Numbered from the stretch's first letter, positions 8,987 to 20,154 are shown. The stretch is 64,000 nt of DNA from JAITWN01 sp050486285 (GCA_050486285.1 JBJHCZ010000006.1:62001-126000), one strand, 5' to 3'. Program-made: numbers and translations. The notes: generated by a model from the letters alone, not told the origin.

Positions 8987-9777
8987 AACAATATCTCGAG
9001 CTGCTGCGCCACGTCAGGGATCACGGCGTGCGCAAGGACGACCGCACCGGTACCGGCACGCTGAGCGTATTCGGCTACCAGATGCGCTTCGACCTCAATG
9101 ACGGCTTCCCGCTGGTGACGACCAAGAAGCTGCACCTGAAGAGCATCATCCACGAACTGCTGTGGTTTCTCGCCGGCGATACCAACACCGCCTACCTGAA
9201 CCGGCACGGCGTCACTATCTGGGACGAGTGGGCCGGCGACGACGGCGAACTCGGTCCGGTCTACGGTCGCCAGTGGCGGGCCTGGCCGGCGCGCGACGGC
9301 GGCACGATCGACCAGATCAGCGAGGTCGTCGACGCGATCCGCAACAATCCCGACTCGCGCCGTCTGATCGTCAGCGCGTGGAACGTCGCCGACATCGAAC
9401 GCATGGCGCTGCCGCCGTGTCACGCCTTCTTCCAGTTCTATGTCGCGAACGGCCGGCTGTCGTGCCAGCTCTACCAGCGCAGCGCCGACATCTTCCTCGG
9501 CGTGCCGTTCAATATCGCGTCGTATGCGCTGCTGACGCTGATGATCGCGCAGGTGACCCGCCTTGCGCCCGGCGAGTTCGTGCATACCTTCGGCGACGCC
9601 CACCTGTACCTGAACCATCTCGAACAGGCCGACGAACAGCTGTCGCGCGCGCCGCGCCCGCTGCCGCGCATGACGCTGAATCCGGATCGCGCGTCGCTGT
9701 TCGATTTCGTGTTCGAGGATTTCGTACTGACCGGCTACGAACCGCACCCGGCGATCCGCGCGCCGGTCGCGGTATGA
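8983..9777 (+). CDS. thyA: Thymidylate synthase
   Basis: 264 aa, the same length as the E. coli enzyme, starting MKQYLELLRHV at ATG 8983 inside the lgt stop. It methylates dUMP to dTMP using methylenetetrahydrofolate. The nucleophile is Cys146 in LPPCHAFFQFYV, and RTGTGTLS (21-28) and QLYQRSADIFLGVPFN are conserved. The dihydrofolate it produces is recycled by folA, which starts one base after its stop. Confidence 0.98.
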   Translation: MKQYLELLRHVRDHGVRKDDRTGTGTLSVFGYQMRFDLNDGFPLVTTKKLHLKSIIHELLWFLAGDTNTAYLNRHGVTIWDEWAGDDGELGPVYGRQWRAWPARDGGTIDQISEVVDAIRNNPDSRRLIVSAWNVADIERMALPPCHAFFQFYVANGRLSCQLYQRSADIFLGVPFNIASYALLTLMIAQVTRLAPGEFVHTFGDAHLYLNHLEQADEQLSRAPRPLPRMTLNPDRASLFDFVFEDFVLTGYEPHPAIRAPVAV

Positions 9778-9778
9778 G

Positions 9779-10279
9779 ATGACGATCGCGCTGATCGCGG
9801 CGATGGGCCGCAATCGCGTCATCGGCCGCGGCGGCGCGCTGCCGTGGCGCCTGCCCGCGGACCTGCGCCACTTCCGCCGGCTGACGACCGGCAAGCCGGT
9901 GCTGATGGGACGCAAGACCTTCGAATCGATCGGCCGCCCGCTGCCCGAGCGCACCAATATCGTCATCACCCGCCGCTTCGGCTATCGCGCCGAAGGCTGC
10001 GAGGTGTTCAGCGACCTGGAAGCGGCCTTCGAGGCCTTTCGCGACCGTCCCGAACTGATGGTGATCGGCGGCGGTTCGATCTACGGCCAGGCGCTGCCGC
10101 GCGCGTCGCGGATCTATCTGACGGTCATCGACGCCGATTTCGACGGCGATGCCTTCTTTCCGCAGATCGACATGAGCAGCTGGCGCGAGACCGCGCGCAG
10201 CGATCACGCGGCCGACGGCGACAATGGCTACGACTACAGCTTCACGGTGCTGGAGCGGCAGGCGCCGCTCGCGCGCTGA
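9779..10279 (+). CDS. folA: Dihydrofolate reductase
   Basis: 166 aa. It reduces dihydrofolate to tetrahydrofolate with NADPH, serving ThyA and the glycine-cleavage T protein. The N-terminus MTIALIAAMGRNRVIGRGGALPWRLPADL has the IG..LPW substrate loop. PVLMGRKTFESIGRPLPERTN and VIGGGSIYGQAL are the cofactor and folate regions. One base separates it from thyA. It converges with zapG, leaving 15 bp between the stops. Confidence 0.97.
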   Translation: MTIALIAAMGRNRVIGRGGALPWRLPADLRHFRRLTTGKPVLMGRKTFESIGRPLPERTNIVITRRFGYRAEGCEVFSDLEAAFEAFRDRPELMVIGGGSIYGQALPRASRIYLTVIDADFDGDAFFPQIDMSSWRETARSDHAADGDNGYDYSFTVLERQAPLAR

Positions 10280-10294
10280 GGCCGGTCGGGAGCC

Positions 10295-10786
10295 TCAGCG
10301 ATAACGTTCCTCGCGCGCGTAGTCGGGCACCTCGGTACCCGGCGCGACATCGTCGTACCAGCCTTCCTGCTTGCGCCGCGCCTCCTCGCGCGAGGCGCGA
10401 GCGTCCTCCTTGTCTTCGATCGCATCGATATCCTCGTGCAGGCCGTCGGCGATGCCGCCGACCGGCGGTTCGACCGGGCGCTCCGGCGACGACGCGATCG
10501 CCTCGAGGCGCGGGACCTGGCTGCCGGCCAGCGACTGCGCGCCCTTGGCGAGGTGTTCGTAGACCGCGCGATAGTCCGCAGTCAGGCGGTTGACGAGATC
10601 GGCGGTGGTCGTGAAGTGCTCGACGACGCGGCCGCGATAGCGTTCGAGCTCCTCGCGGGTCTCGCGCAATTCCTGGTCGAGCTGGATGGAGCGCTTGACG
10701 CCGGCGCTGCTCGAGCGGCCGATGAAGAATCCGATCGCCACGCCGGCAATCGCCAGCACGGGTAATGCCCAATGCCACCAGGCCAT
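10295..10786 (-). CDS. zapG: Cell-division/envelope protein ZapG (DUF1043, YhcB family)
   Basis: 163 aa. One N-terminal membrane helix at about residues 7-23 is followed by a long coiled coil (about 30-85) containing LERYRGRVVEHFTTTADLVN and LTADYRAVYEHLAKGAQSL, the hallmark of the YhcB/ZapG family. The C-terminal third is acidic and low in complexity, as is usual. Known members are inner-membrane proteins linked to division and envelope growth in gammaproteobacteria. It is a single gene facing folA. Confidence 0.9.
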   Translation of the reverse strand: MAWWHWALPVLAIAGVAIGFFIGRSSSAGVKRSIQLDQELRETREELERYRGRVVEHFTTTADLVNRLTADYRAVYEHLAKGAQSLAGSQVPRLEAIASSPERPVEPPVGGIADGLHEDIDAIEDKEDARASREEARRKQEGWYDDVAPGTEVPDYAREERYR

Positions 10787-10912
10787 CTGCTCCCCCTTCC
10801 GTTCTTCACGGTGATCCGCTTTTCATTATCGACCCTGCCCGCGCCGGCGGCAACCTGCTTGCTTCCCCGTCCCGACAAAGGCTGTTAACGTAGTCCCGTG
10901 CAAGGAGAAATG

Positions 10913-11674
10913 ATGAACGACGCGGCGGAATTCCGGGTCCATGCCGATGCCTCCGCGCTGGCCGCCGCCGCGGCGCGGCGCTGGCAGGCGATCGCCGCCG
11001 AGGCGGTGGCCGCGCGCGGGCGTTTCGACGTCGCGCTCGCCGGCGGCGCGACGCCGCAAACCCTCTACCGGCTGCTCGCCCATCCCGAATGGCGCGCGAG
11101 CATCGACTGGGGCGCGACGCACTTCTGGTTCGGCGACGAGCGCTGCGTCGCGCCCGATCACCCGGACAGCAATTACCGGATGGCGCGCGAGGCGCTGTTC
11201 GACGCGATCGATACGCCGCCGGCGCAGATCCATCGCATCGAGGGCGAGCGCGCGCCGGAAGAGGCCGCGCGGCGCTATGAAGACACGCTGCGCATGCAGT
11301 TCGCGCCGGCCGCTGATGACCCTCCGCGTCTGGATCTGGTGCTGCTCGGCCTCGGCACTGACGGCCACATCGCCTCGCTGTTCCCGGACACGCCGCTGCT
11401 CGATGAATCCCGGCGCTGGGTCGGCGCGAATCGCGTCGCGAAACTCGACGCCTGGCGGATCAGCCTGACCCTGCCCTTGCTGAATGCCGCGCGCCATGTC
11501 GTGCTGCTGGTCAGCGGCGAGGCCAAGGCCGCGATCGTCGGCGAGGTCCTCGGCCAGGCGCGGACCGCGCTACCGCGCTACCCGGTCGATCGCCTGCGCC
11601 CCGCGGGCCGGCTCGAATGGCTGCTCGACGCCGCGGCCGCCGCCCGCCTCGATCCGCGCGGCACATTGCAATGA
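10913..11674 (+). CDS. pgl: 6-phosphogluconolactonase
   Basis: 253 aa from ATG 10913, chosen because AAGGAG (10902-10907) lies 5 nt upstream; the ATG at 10910 is too close. It hydrolyses 6-phosphogluconolactone in the oxidative pentose phosphate or Entner-Doudoroff route. Family segments are VALAGGATPQTLYRLL, WFGDERCV..DHPDSNYRMA and LLGLGTDGHIASLFP. Its TGA overlaps the glk ATG by 4 nt, so the two are probably translated together. Confidence 0.95.
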   Translation: MNDAAEFRVHADASALAAAAARRWQAIAAEAVAARGRFDVALAGGATPQTLYRLLAHPEWRASIDWGATHFWFGDERCVAPDHPDSNYRMAREALFDAIDTPPAQIHRIEGERAPEEAARRYEDTLRMQFAPAADDPPRLDLVLLGLGTDGHIASLFPDTPLLDESRRWVGANRVAKLDAWRISLTLPLLNAARHVVLLVSGEAKAAIVGEVLGQARTALPRYPVDRLRPAGRLEWLLDAAAAARLDPRGTLQ

Positions 11675-12666
11675 GTCTCCTCGGCGCCGATATCGGCGGC
11701 ACCAAGACCCTGCTCGCGATCGCCTCGCCGGAGGGCCGCGTGCTGCGCCAGCAACGTTATCGCAATGCCGACTTCGCCGGCTTCGACGCCGTGCTCGAGG
11801 CCTTCCTGGCCGAGGCCGATGACGGCCTGCCCGCTGCGGCCTGCCTCGCGGTCGCCGGTCCGCTGGCCCACGATGCGCGCTCGGCGCGACTGACGAATCT
11901 CGGCTGGCATATCGATTCCGCGGCCATCGCCGCGCGGCTCGACGGCGCACCGATCCGGCTCATCAACGATTTCGCCGCGGTCGGGCTCGGCATCGATCGC
12001 GTCGATGCCGCCGAGCTGGTCACGCTGCAAAGCGGCGAAACCCGCGCAGACGCGCCGCGCGTCGTCATCGGCGCCGGCACCGGGCTCGGCGTCGGCTGGC
12101 TGGTCCACGACGGCGAGCGCTATCGCGCGTATCCGTCCGAAGGCGGTCATGTCGATTTCGCGCCGAACGGCGTCCTGCAGCGCGAACTGCTCGCCTGGCT
12201 CGAGGACCGTCATCGCGGCCACGTCTCCATCGAGCGCGTCGTCTCGGGTCCAGGCCTCGTCGATCTGTTCAGTTTCTGCTGCGAACGCGAGTCCGCAGCG
12301 GCCGAACTCGATCGCGCGCTCGCGTCCCCCGACCCTGCCGCCTGGGTCTCCGTCCGCGCCGGCGAGTCCGCCACCAGCCCCGCGGCGCAGGCACTCGACC
12401 TGTTCCTGTCGATCTACGGCGCGGTCGCCGGCAATCTCGCGCTGAACCTCTTGCCGCAGGGCGGGCTCTATCTCGCCGGCGGCATCGCGCCGAAACTGAT
12501 CGACCGTCTCCGTGACGGCCCCTTCCTCGCCGCCTTCAACGACAAGGGCCGCATGTCGGCGCTGACCGCCTCGATCCCGGTTTCGGTCATCCTGAACCCG
12601 TCCGTCGGCCTGCTCGGCGCGCTGTTATCCGCGCAGGATCTCGCAATACAAGGTCCGGGGACATGA
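11671..12666 (+). CDS. glk: Glucokinase (bacterial GlcK family)
   Basis: 331 aa from ATG 11671, inside the pgl stop. It phosphorylates glucose to glucose 6-phosphate with ATP. The N-terminal phosphate loop is GADIGGTKT (5-13). INDFAAVGLGID, VIGAGTGLGVGWLV, EGGHVDFAP and LYLAGGIAPKL are the expected ROK-related glucokinase segments. It is second in the pgl-glk pair and converges with the minus-strand aldolase-like gene. Confidence 0.95.
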   Translation: MSLLGADIGGTKTLLAIASPEGRVLRQQRYRNADFAGFDAVLEAFLAEADDGLPAAACLAVAGPLAHDARSARLTNLGWHIDSAAIAARLDGAPIRLINDFAAVGLGIDRVDAAELVTLQSGETRADAPRVVIGAGTGLGVGWLVHDGERYRAYPSEGGHVDFAPNGVLQRELLAWLEDRHRGHVSIERVVSGPGLVDLFSFCCERESAAAELDRALASPDPAAWVSVRAGESATSPAAQALDLFLSIYGAVAGNLALNLLPQGGLYLAGGIAPKLIDRLRDGPFLAAFNDKGRMSALTASIPVSVILNPSVGLLGALLSAQDLAIQGPGT

Positions 12667-12690
12667 TGAAAGTTCTGCAGATTCGGCAGA

Positions 12691-13611
12691 TCATGCCCCC
12701 GCGCGCTTCCCGCCGCCGAACCCGACCGCCTCGAAGTCTATCGTGATGCGATCCCCCGCAATCGGCCGGAACAGCTCGTTCGCAAAGGCGGCATGGTCGG
12801 GATGCGCCGCGTAGCTCCTGATGACGGCGGGATGGGTAAAGCGCACCAGCCAGCAATAGCTGAACTTCGCGTTGGCGGTCAGCGCGCGCCCGGTGACTAC
12901 GTCGAGCACGCCGGGTATCGCGCCGAGCCTGGCGCGGCCGATCGCCATCATGCGTTCGACGCCGGCCTCGTCGAGGCCGTTGACGTTGTAGACGATGACA
13001 TGATCGACCGGGGACCACGGCCGGCAGGCCGCGAGCGCCGCCGATGCGCGGCCGGCGCCACGCGCGAGTCGTATCAGCCTGTCCGCGTCTGACGCCGGCG
13101 CGGCATCGAAGTCGAGCAGCGCGACGCCGCGGGACAGATGAGCATCGGCCTCCGCTTCACTCGCGCCGGCTGTGAGCTCGACCGCCTCGATGTCGTCGAA
13201 CGACGTCGTCCTGTCGCCAGTCGCGATGACGGACGCGATGCCGATCGCGACCCCGCAGTCGCCACGCAAGCGCCGCCCAAGCTCCTCCTGCCCCGGCCCG
13301 ATGCAGACGCCGTTGCAACCGTGGCGGATCGCGGCGACGACGGTGTCGTCGTCGGCCTTGCCCTTCAGGGTCAGCGCCACCGGCACCGATGTCGCGCGCG
13401 CGGCCGCGAGCATCGCGGCGAGCAGCAGGCGCGCGCGGCGCGGGCGCTCGAAACGGCTCGCATCGATCGCGAGCGCGAGCGGCGCGTCGCAGCGCTCGGC
13501 GGCGCCGATGATCGCATCGAGGGCATCGAGGGTTTCTATCGTGAAGGCTGCGACGGCATGGCGATGATCGCGCGCATGCTGCAACAGGTCCTGCATGTCC
13601 GTGAGCGGCAT
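12691..13611 (-). CDS. Fusion: degenerate class II aldolase-like domain plus Dabb domain
   Basis: 306 aa. Residues 1 to about 195 follow the class II fructose-bisphosphate aldolase pattern: MPLTDMQDLLQHARDHRHAVAAFTIETLDALDAIIGAAE, then VPVALTLKGKADDDTVVAAIRHGCNGVCIG.
Where true aldolases have the metal-binding H-x-DHG after VPVAL this protein has TLKGK (81-85), so zinc and substrate binding are probably lost. Residues about 203-297 (VDHVIVYNVNGLDEAG to RITIDFEAV) look like a Dabb stress-responsive alpha-beta barrel domain. It lies 56 bp after gyrB on the same strand. The role is unknown; binding of a small molecule is more likely than aldol cleavage. Confidence 0.7.
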   Translation of the reverse strand: MPLTDMQDLLQHARDHRHAVAAFTIETLDALDAIIGAAERCDAPLALAIDASRFERPRRARLLLAAMLAAARATSVPVALTLKGKADDDTVVAAIRHGCNGVCIGPGQEELGRRLRGDCGVAIGIASVIATGDRTTSFDDIEAVELTAGASEAEADAHLSRGVALLDFDAAPASDADRLIRLARGAGRASAALAACRPWSPVDHVIVYNVNGLDEAGVERMMAIGRARLGAIPGVLDVVTGRALTANAKFSYCWLVRFTHPAVIRSYAAHPDHAAFANELFRPIAGDRITIDFEAVGFGGGKRAGA

Positions 13612-13667
13612 CGTTCACCTCCGGCGTCATGCAATCGCAGGAGACGGGAGACCGTCGTGACGCGGAA

Positions 13668-16091
<2,424 letters not shown>

Positions 16092-16126
16092 CGTGTTCTC
16101 CGATTCAAGTTCCTGTTCGGCGGGGA

Positions 16127-17209
16127 TTATAGCACTTCCGACAGACCGCCATGTTCCACGTGAAACATTTTATATTCGCGCTCCCGGAGGTACTCGGCCA
16201 GCCGGGTTTCACTGCTGGTGATAATGATCTGGAGACGGCATTCGCCGACCTTGTCGAGCAGGCGCCGGCAGTGCCGATCGTCGAGCTCGGCGGTCAGGTC
16301 ATCGAGCAGCAAGAGCGGCGGGCGACCGGTCAGGGCATTCAGGGTCAGGGCCTGGGCAAGGTGCAGCGCATAGACCATGACCTTGAGCTGCCCGCGCGAC
16401 AGGCGTTCGTGCAGCGGGACGCCGTCGATCCGGAAGGCGATGTCGGCGCGATGCGGCCCGAAGCGGGTGAATCTGGCGGCGCGATCACCACGCAGGGCCT
16501 GGCGCAGCAATTCAGGATAGGGCGTCGAGCCATCCCAGCCGGGCAGGTACTCGGCGGTGATCCGGGTGTCGACGTCGAGCAGCGCCGCGAGCTCGATGAA
16601 GGCCGGCAGCAGCGCCGCGAGATAGCGCCGGCGCTGGGCATCGATCAGGGCCGCGGTTTCGGCGAGCTCCGGGTCCCAGATCTGTACCTGCTGCCCCTCC
16701 GATTGCTGCAGCATCGAATTACGCTGGCGCAGGGCCCGCCGGTATCGCTGCCAGGCCGGCAGGAAGGCTTGTTCCACGTGGAACAAGCCGCGGTCAAGCA
16801 GCTGGCGGCGCCAGGCCGGTCCCTCGGTATAGACGCGGTGGCTCTCCTGGTGCAGCGTCACCAGCGGGAGCAAGCGTGCGAGCTCGGAAATCCGCTGTGC
16901 GGGCTTGCCCTGCGCGCGCAGCCGGATCCTGGAGCGCCCGCGCTCGAATTCGAGGCCGATCGGCAGCGTGCCCTGTGCCGGTATCGCCAGCTCCGCGCTG
17001 ATCGTCATCACCTCCGCGCCGTGCCGGAGTACGCTCGCAAGCCGCTGGGTGCGAAACGACTTACCACAGGACAGGACGTGGATGGCCTCGAGCAGGCTGG
17101 ATTTACCGCTCGCGTTCGGTCCCTGGATGATATTCAGGGTCGGAGAAAGGCGGATATCGAGATCGGAGAGATTCCGAACTTGCGACAACTGGAGGCGGGC
17201 AAGCCTCAT
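16127..17209 (-). CDS. recF: DNA replication and repair protein RecF
   Basis: 360 aa from ATG 17209 (MRLARLQLSQVRNLSDLDI); the frame extends upstream to 17638 but overlaps dnaN and is not coding there. RecF is an SMC-like ATPase that helps load RecA at gaps. Walker A is GPNASGKSS (30-38) and the signature region is LSRGQLKVMVYALHLAQA. LLLLDDLTAELDDRHCRRLL is Walker B with the D-loop. Two parS-like palindromes are embedded in the coding sequence and encode FHVEQ and FHVEHGG. Confidence 0.97.
   Translation of the reverse strand: MRLARLQLSQVRNLSDLDIRLSPTLNIIQGPNASGKSSLLEAIHVLSCGKSFRTQRLASVLRHGAEVMTISAELAIPAQGTLPIGLEFERGRSRIRLRAQGKPAQRISELARLLPLVTLHQESHRVYTEGPAWRRQLLDRGLFHVEQAFLPAWQRYRRALRQRNSMLQQSEGQQVQIWDPELAETAALIDAQRRRYLAALLPAFIELAALLDVDTRITAEYLPGWDGSTPYPELLRQALRGDRAARFTRFGPHRADIAFRIDGVPLHERLSRGQLKVMVYALHLAQALTLNALTGRPPLLLLDDLTAELDDRHCRRLLDKVGECRLQIIITSSETRLAEYLREREYKMFHVEHGGLSEVL
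16152..16167. promoter_or_regulatory. parS-like ParB-binding site 1 (recF 3' end)
   Basis: TGTTCCACGTGAAACA is identical to a common bacterial parS 16-mer and has only one mismatch to perfect dyad symmetry. It lies in the last codons of recF, about 2.3 kb from the likely oriC. ParB bound here would spread and help segregate the origin. parA and parB themselves are not in the window. Confidence 0.85.
16770..16785. promoter_or_regulatory. parS-like ParB-binding site 2 (within recF)
   Basis: TGTTCCACGTGGAACA is a perfect palindrome matching the parS form known from Pseudomonas. Symmetry extends four bases further on each side (16766-16789). It lies within the recF reading frame, 603 bp from site 1, so its preservation there argues for selection on DNA binding as well as on protein. 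Confidence 0.85.
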
Positions 17210-17307
17210 CGCGTGATCGGACTGAGAGGGGGGCGGGGGCCTCGCGCAAGCCGCGGGGACCGCCTCTGCGGTCCCGCCTCGGCTGCGTGTCGTGCCATCA
17301 ATCGCGA
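17210..17307. other. recF-dnaN intergenic region with GC hairpin
   Basis: 98 bp between the dnaN stop and the recF ATG on the minus strand. It holds a near-perfect G+C hairpin (17253-17263 with 17268-17277, one bulged G). No T-run follows, so dnaN transcripts probably continue into recF. I see nothing else here. Confidence 0.4.
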
Positions 17308-18408
17308 CTAGAGCCGGATCGGCATCACAATGTGCTTGGAACCGGCCTCGCCGATGCCCTGGAGCAGGCAGGAGCTGTTCGCGTCGAGCATCGTCAGCGT
17401 CACCTCGTTGCTGTGACCAGCCGCGAGGGCATCGAGCAGGTAGTTGACGTTGAAACCGATCTCGAGCCCCTCGCCGGTGTAGCGCACCTCGAGTTCTTCC
17501 TCGGCCTCTTCCTGCTCCGGGTTGTGGGCGGTGATGCGCAACAGATTGTCGGAAAATTGCAGGCGCACGCCGCGGTACTTCTCGTTCGACAGGATCGAGA
17601 CGCGGTTCAGCGCCCGGCTCAGCGCGTCGCGGTCGCACTGCGCGACCTTGTTGCCGCCGCTCGGGATGACGTTCTGGTAGTCCGGGAAACGGCCGTCGAT
17701 CAGTTTCGACGTGAAGTGCATCTCCGGCGTGTTGACCTGGATGAAGTTGCTGCCGATGCGGAGCTCGGCGTCCTCGTCGCTGTCGGCGAGCAGGCGCATG
17801 AGCTCCTGGATCGCCTTGCGCGGAACGATAACACTTTGTTTTTGATCTATTTTCTTGGCGCTCTCGATCTCGGACAGGGCGAGGCGGTGGCCGTCGGTCG
17901 CGACCAGGCGCACCATCTGGCGCTCGACCTCGACCAGCATGCCGTTCAGGTAATAGCGCACGTCCTGCTGCGCCATCGCAAAATGGGTGCGGCTGATGGC
18001 TTCGCGCAGGGCGCGCTGCGGCAGGCGGAACTGCGACAACTCGCGCTCGACCTCGATCGACGGGAAATCGCCCGCGGGCAAGGTCGAGAGCACGAAACGG
18101 CTCTTGCCGGATCGGATCGTCGCGCGCTCGCCGCTGATCGTGACCTCGATCGCGGCGTCATCGGACAGCGAGCGGCAGATGTCGAGGAACTTGCGCGCCG
18201 GCAGCGTGGTTTCGCCGGCTTGCGACTTGCCGACTTCGACCCTTGTCTGCATCTCGATCTCGAGATCGGTGCTGGTCAGGCTCAAGCCCTGATCGGCAAC
18301 CCGGACCAGGATGTTCGACAGGATCGGCAGGGTCTGACGGCGCTCGACGATGCCGCTGACCATCTGCAGCGGCCGCACCAGTTGCTCTCTGCTTATAATG
18401 AATTTCAT
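17308..18408 (-). CDS. dnaN: DNA polymerase III beta subunit (sliding clamp)
   Basis: 366 aa, the standard length, starting MKFIISREQLVRPLQMVSGIVERRQTLPILSNIL with AGGGA nine bases upstream. It forms the dimeric ring that tethers polymerases to DNA. The C-terminus ends in the normal GSKHIVMPIRL tail. It follows dnaA across a 198-bp gap with origin features. Confidence 0.98.
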   Translation of the reverse strand: MKFIISREQLVRPLQMVSGIVERRQTLPILSNILVRVADQGLSLTSTDLEIEMQTRVEVGKSQAGETTLPARKFLDICRSLSDDAAIEVTISGERATIRSGKSRFVLSTLPAGDFPSIEVERELSQFRLPQRALREAISRTHFAMAQQDVRYYLNGMLVEVERQMVRLVATDGHRLALSEIESAKKIDQKQSVIVPRKAIQELMRLLADSDEDAELRIGSNFIQVNTPEMHFTSKLIDGRFPDYQNVIPSGGNKVAQCDRDALSRALNRVSILSNEKYRGVRLQFSDNLLRITAHNPEQEEAEEELEVRYTGEGLEIGFNVNYLLDALAAGHSNEVTLTMLDANSSCLLQGIGEAGSKHIVMPIRL

Positions 18409-18606
18409 TATTCTAAATCCCTGTAGTAGTTGTAACAGGCTCCCGCCGAATCCGGGATAACTGAAATTTCATTTTATTTATCATCATGTTGACAGATCCT
18501 ATTCCTGTTGGCCGAGGGCCTGGCAGACCCCCGTGCAAGCTGTGGATCAAATGTGGACAGTCGCCGCCGGCCGTTCGCGGCCTGATTTATCCACAGCTTG
18601 CGCACA
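18409..18606. other. oriC: Probable replication origin (oriC), dnaA-dnaN intergenic region
   Basis: 198 bp. The dnaA-proximal half has a perfect DnaA box, TTATCCACA at 18587-18595, and two inverted variants, TGTGGATCA (18541-18549) and TGTGGACAG (18552-18560). The dnaN-proximal half (about 18409-18490) is clearly AT-rich for this genome, with runs such as TTTCATTTTATTTATC, suitable as an unwinding element. The other flank of dnaA, towards rpmH, shows no comparable boxes, which favours this gap as the origin. Confidence 0.75.
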
Positions 18607-19995
18607 TCAACTGGTCAGCATCCTCAACAGGTTTGTGTAGTCCTCATTGGTCCGCGAGTCGGATTGCCGGAGCTCCGCGATCTTGCGGCAGGCGTGCAAC
18701 ACGGTCGTATGGTCGCGGCCGCCGAAGGCCTCGCCGATCTCCGGCAGGCTGTGCCGGGTCAATTCCTTCGCCAGCGCCATCGCCAGCTGGCGCGGGCGCG
18801 CGACAGAACGCGAGCGCCGCTTCGACAGCAGGTCCGAATAACGGATCTTGCAGTAATCGGCGACCGTACGCTGAATATTGTCGATCGTCACCAGCTTGTC
18901 CTGCAAGGCGAGCAGATCCTTCAGCGCCTCGCGGGCGAGCGCGAGCGAAATCGGCTGACTGGTGAAGCGCGCGCTGGCGACGACACGACGCAGCGAACCC
19001 TCGAGCTCGCGGATGTTCGAGCGAATGTGGCGCGCGATGAAGAACGCGACCTCGTCCGGCAACTCGACGCCGATCTGTACCGCCTTGCTCTTCAGGATCG
19101 CGACGCAGGTCTCGAGCTCCGGCGGATCAATGGATACCGTCAGCCCCCAGCCGAAGCGCGACTTCAGCCGTTCCTCGAGGCCGCCGACCTCCTTCGGATA
19201 GCGGTCGCAAGTCATGACGATCTGGCTCTGGCCTTCGATAAGCGTATTGAAGGTATGGAAGAATTCTTCCTGGGAGCGTTCCTTGTTGGCGAAGAACTGG
19301 ATATCGTCGATCAGGAGCGCGTCGACCGAGCGGTAGTAGCGCTTGAACTCATTGATCGTGTTGTGGCGCAGGGCCTTGATCATGTCGCCGACGAAGCGTT
19401 CGGAGTGGACATAGACGACGCGCGCGGTCGGGTTGCGGCTGACCATCATATTGCCGATCGAATGCATCAGGTGGGTCTTGCCGAGGCCGACCCCGCCGTA
19501 GATCAGCAGCGGGTTGTACGAGGTGCCCGGGTTCTCGGCGACCTGGTTGGCAGCGGCACGGGCGAGCTGGTTCGACTTGCCCTCGACGAAGCTCTCGAAG
19601 GTGAATTCGCGCTTGAGTCCGTGCACATGCGGCGTGCGCTCGCGATCGTCCAGACGGCTGAACTCGGCGCCCTGGCCGAACTGCATCGCGGGGTTGACGG
19701 CCGTCGCGCGCTCGCGCGCCACGGTGGTCGCCGCCGCGCCGTTCATCGCCGGGCTGGTGCCGACCTCGAGCGAGACCTGCATCGAATCACCCTCGCGCAG
19801 CCGGCCCGTGATCTCGGAGATCTGGTCCTTGAAGCGTTCATTGACCCAGTCGAGCACGAAGCGGTTGGGGGCGAGCAGACGCAGGGTCGAATCGTCCTCG
19901 ATCGCCTGCAGCGGGCGGATCCAGGTATTGAATTGCTGTGAGGTGAGCTCGGTCTCCAGGTGGTCCAGACACTTTTTCCAGAGCGAGCTTTCCAC
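18607..19995 (-). CDS. dnaA: Chromosomal replication initiator protein DnaA
   Basis: 462 aa from GTG 19995 (ESSLWKKCLDHLETELTSQQFNTWIRPLQA), the family's normal N-terminus; the frame stays open to 20061, but that part is not family-like. Domain I is about residues 1-80, followed by a low-complexity linker to about 125. The AAA+ domain has Walker A GGVGLGKT (167-174) and LLIDDIQFFANKERSQEEFFHTFN. The DNA-binding domain IV contains RPRQLAMALAKELT and FGGRDHTTVLHACRKI. Confidence 0.97.
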   Translation of the reverse strand: MESSLWKKCLDHLETELTSQQFNTWIRPLQAIEDDSTLRLLAPNRFVLDWVNERFKDQISEITGRLREGDSMQVSLEVGTSPAMNGAAATTVARERATAVNPAMQFGQGAEFSRLDDRERTPHVHGLKREFTFESFVEGKSNQLARAAANQVAENPGTSYNPLLIYGGVGLGKTHLMHSIGNMMVSRNPTARVVYVHSERFVGDMIKALRHNTINEFKRYYRSVDALLIDDIQFFANKERSQEEFFHTFNTLIEGQSQIVMTCDRYPKEVGGLEERLKSRFGWGLTVSIDPPELETCVAILKSKAVQIGVELPDEVAFFIARHIRSNIRELEGSLRRVVASARFTSQPISLALAREALKDLLALQDKLVTIDNIQRTVADYCKIRYSDLLSKRRSRSVARPRQLAMALAKELTRHSLPEIGEAFGGRDHTTVLHACRKIAELRQSDSRTNEDYTNLLRMLTS

Positions 19996-20124
19996 GGAAA
20001 ACAATCCCCCCTGTGCTTTCTGAGCGCGGATGTCGGTAAGGGTGATGCGGGTGAAGATCACGGAGTGTATACCTCTTTCCGGGTGTAATCCATACCTCCG
20101 GGACGTCGCGCGCGCCCTTCGCGA

Positions 20125-20154
20125 TTGACACCGGGCGGCAATAACTGCTACTGT
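20125..20154 (+). promoter_or_regulatory. Probable sigma-70 promoter for rpmH
   Basis: TTGACA at 20125-20130 is a perfect -35 hexamer. TACTGT at 20149-20154, after an 18-bp spacer, is a fair -10. The predicted start is about 85 nt before rpmH, with no gene between, so it would drive rpmH-rnpA-yidD-yidC. Confidence 0.55.
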
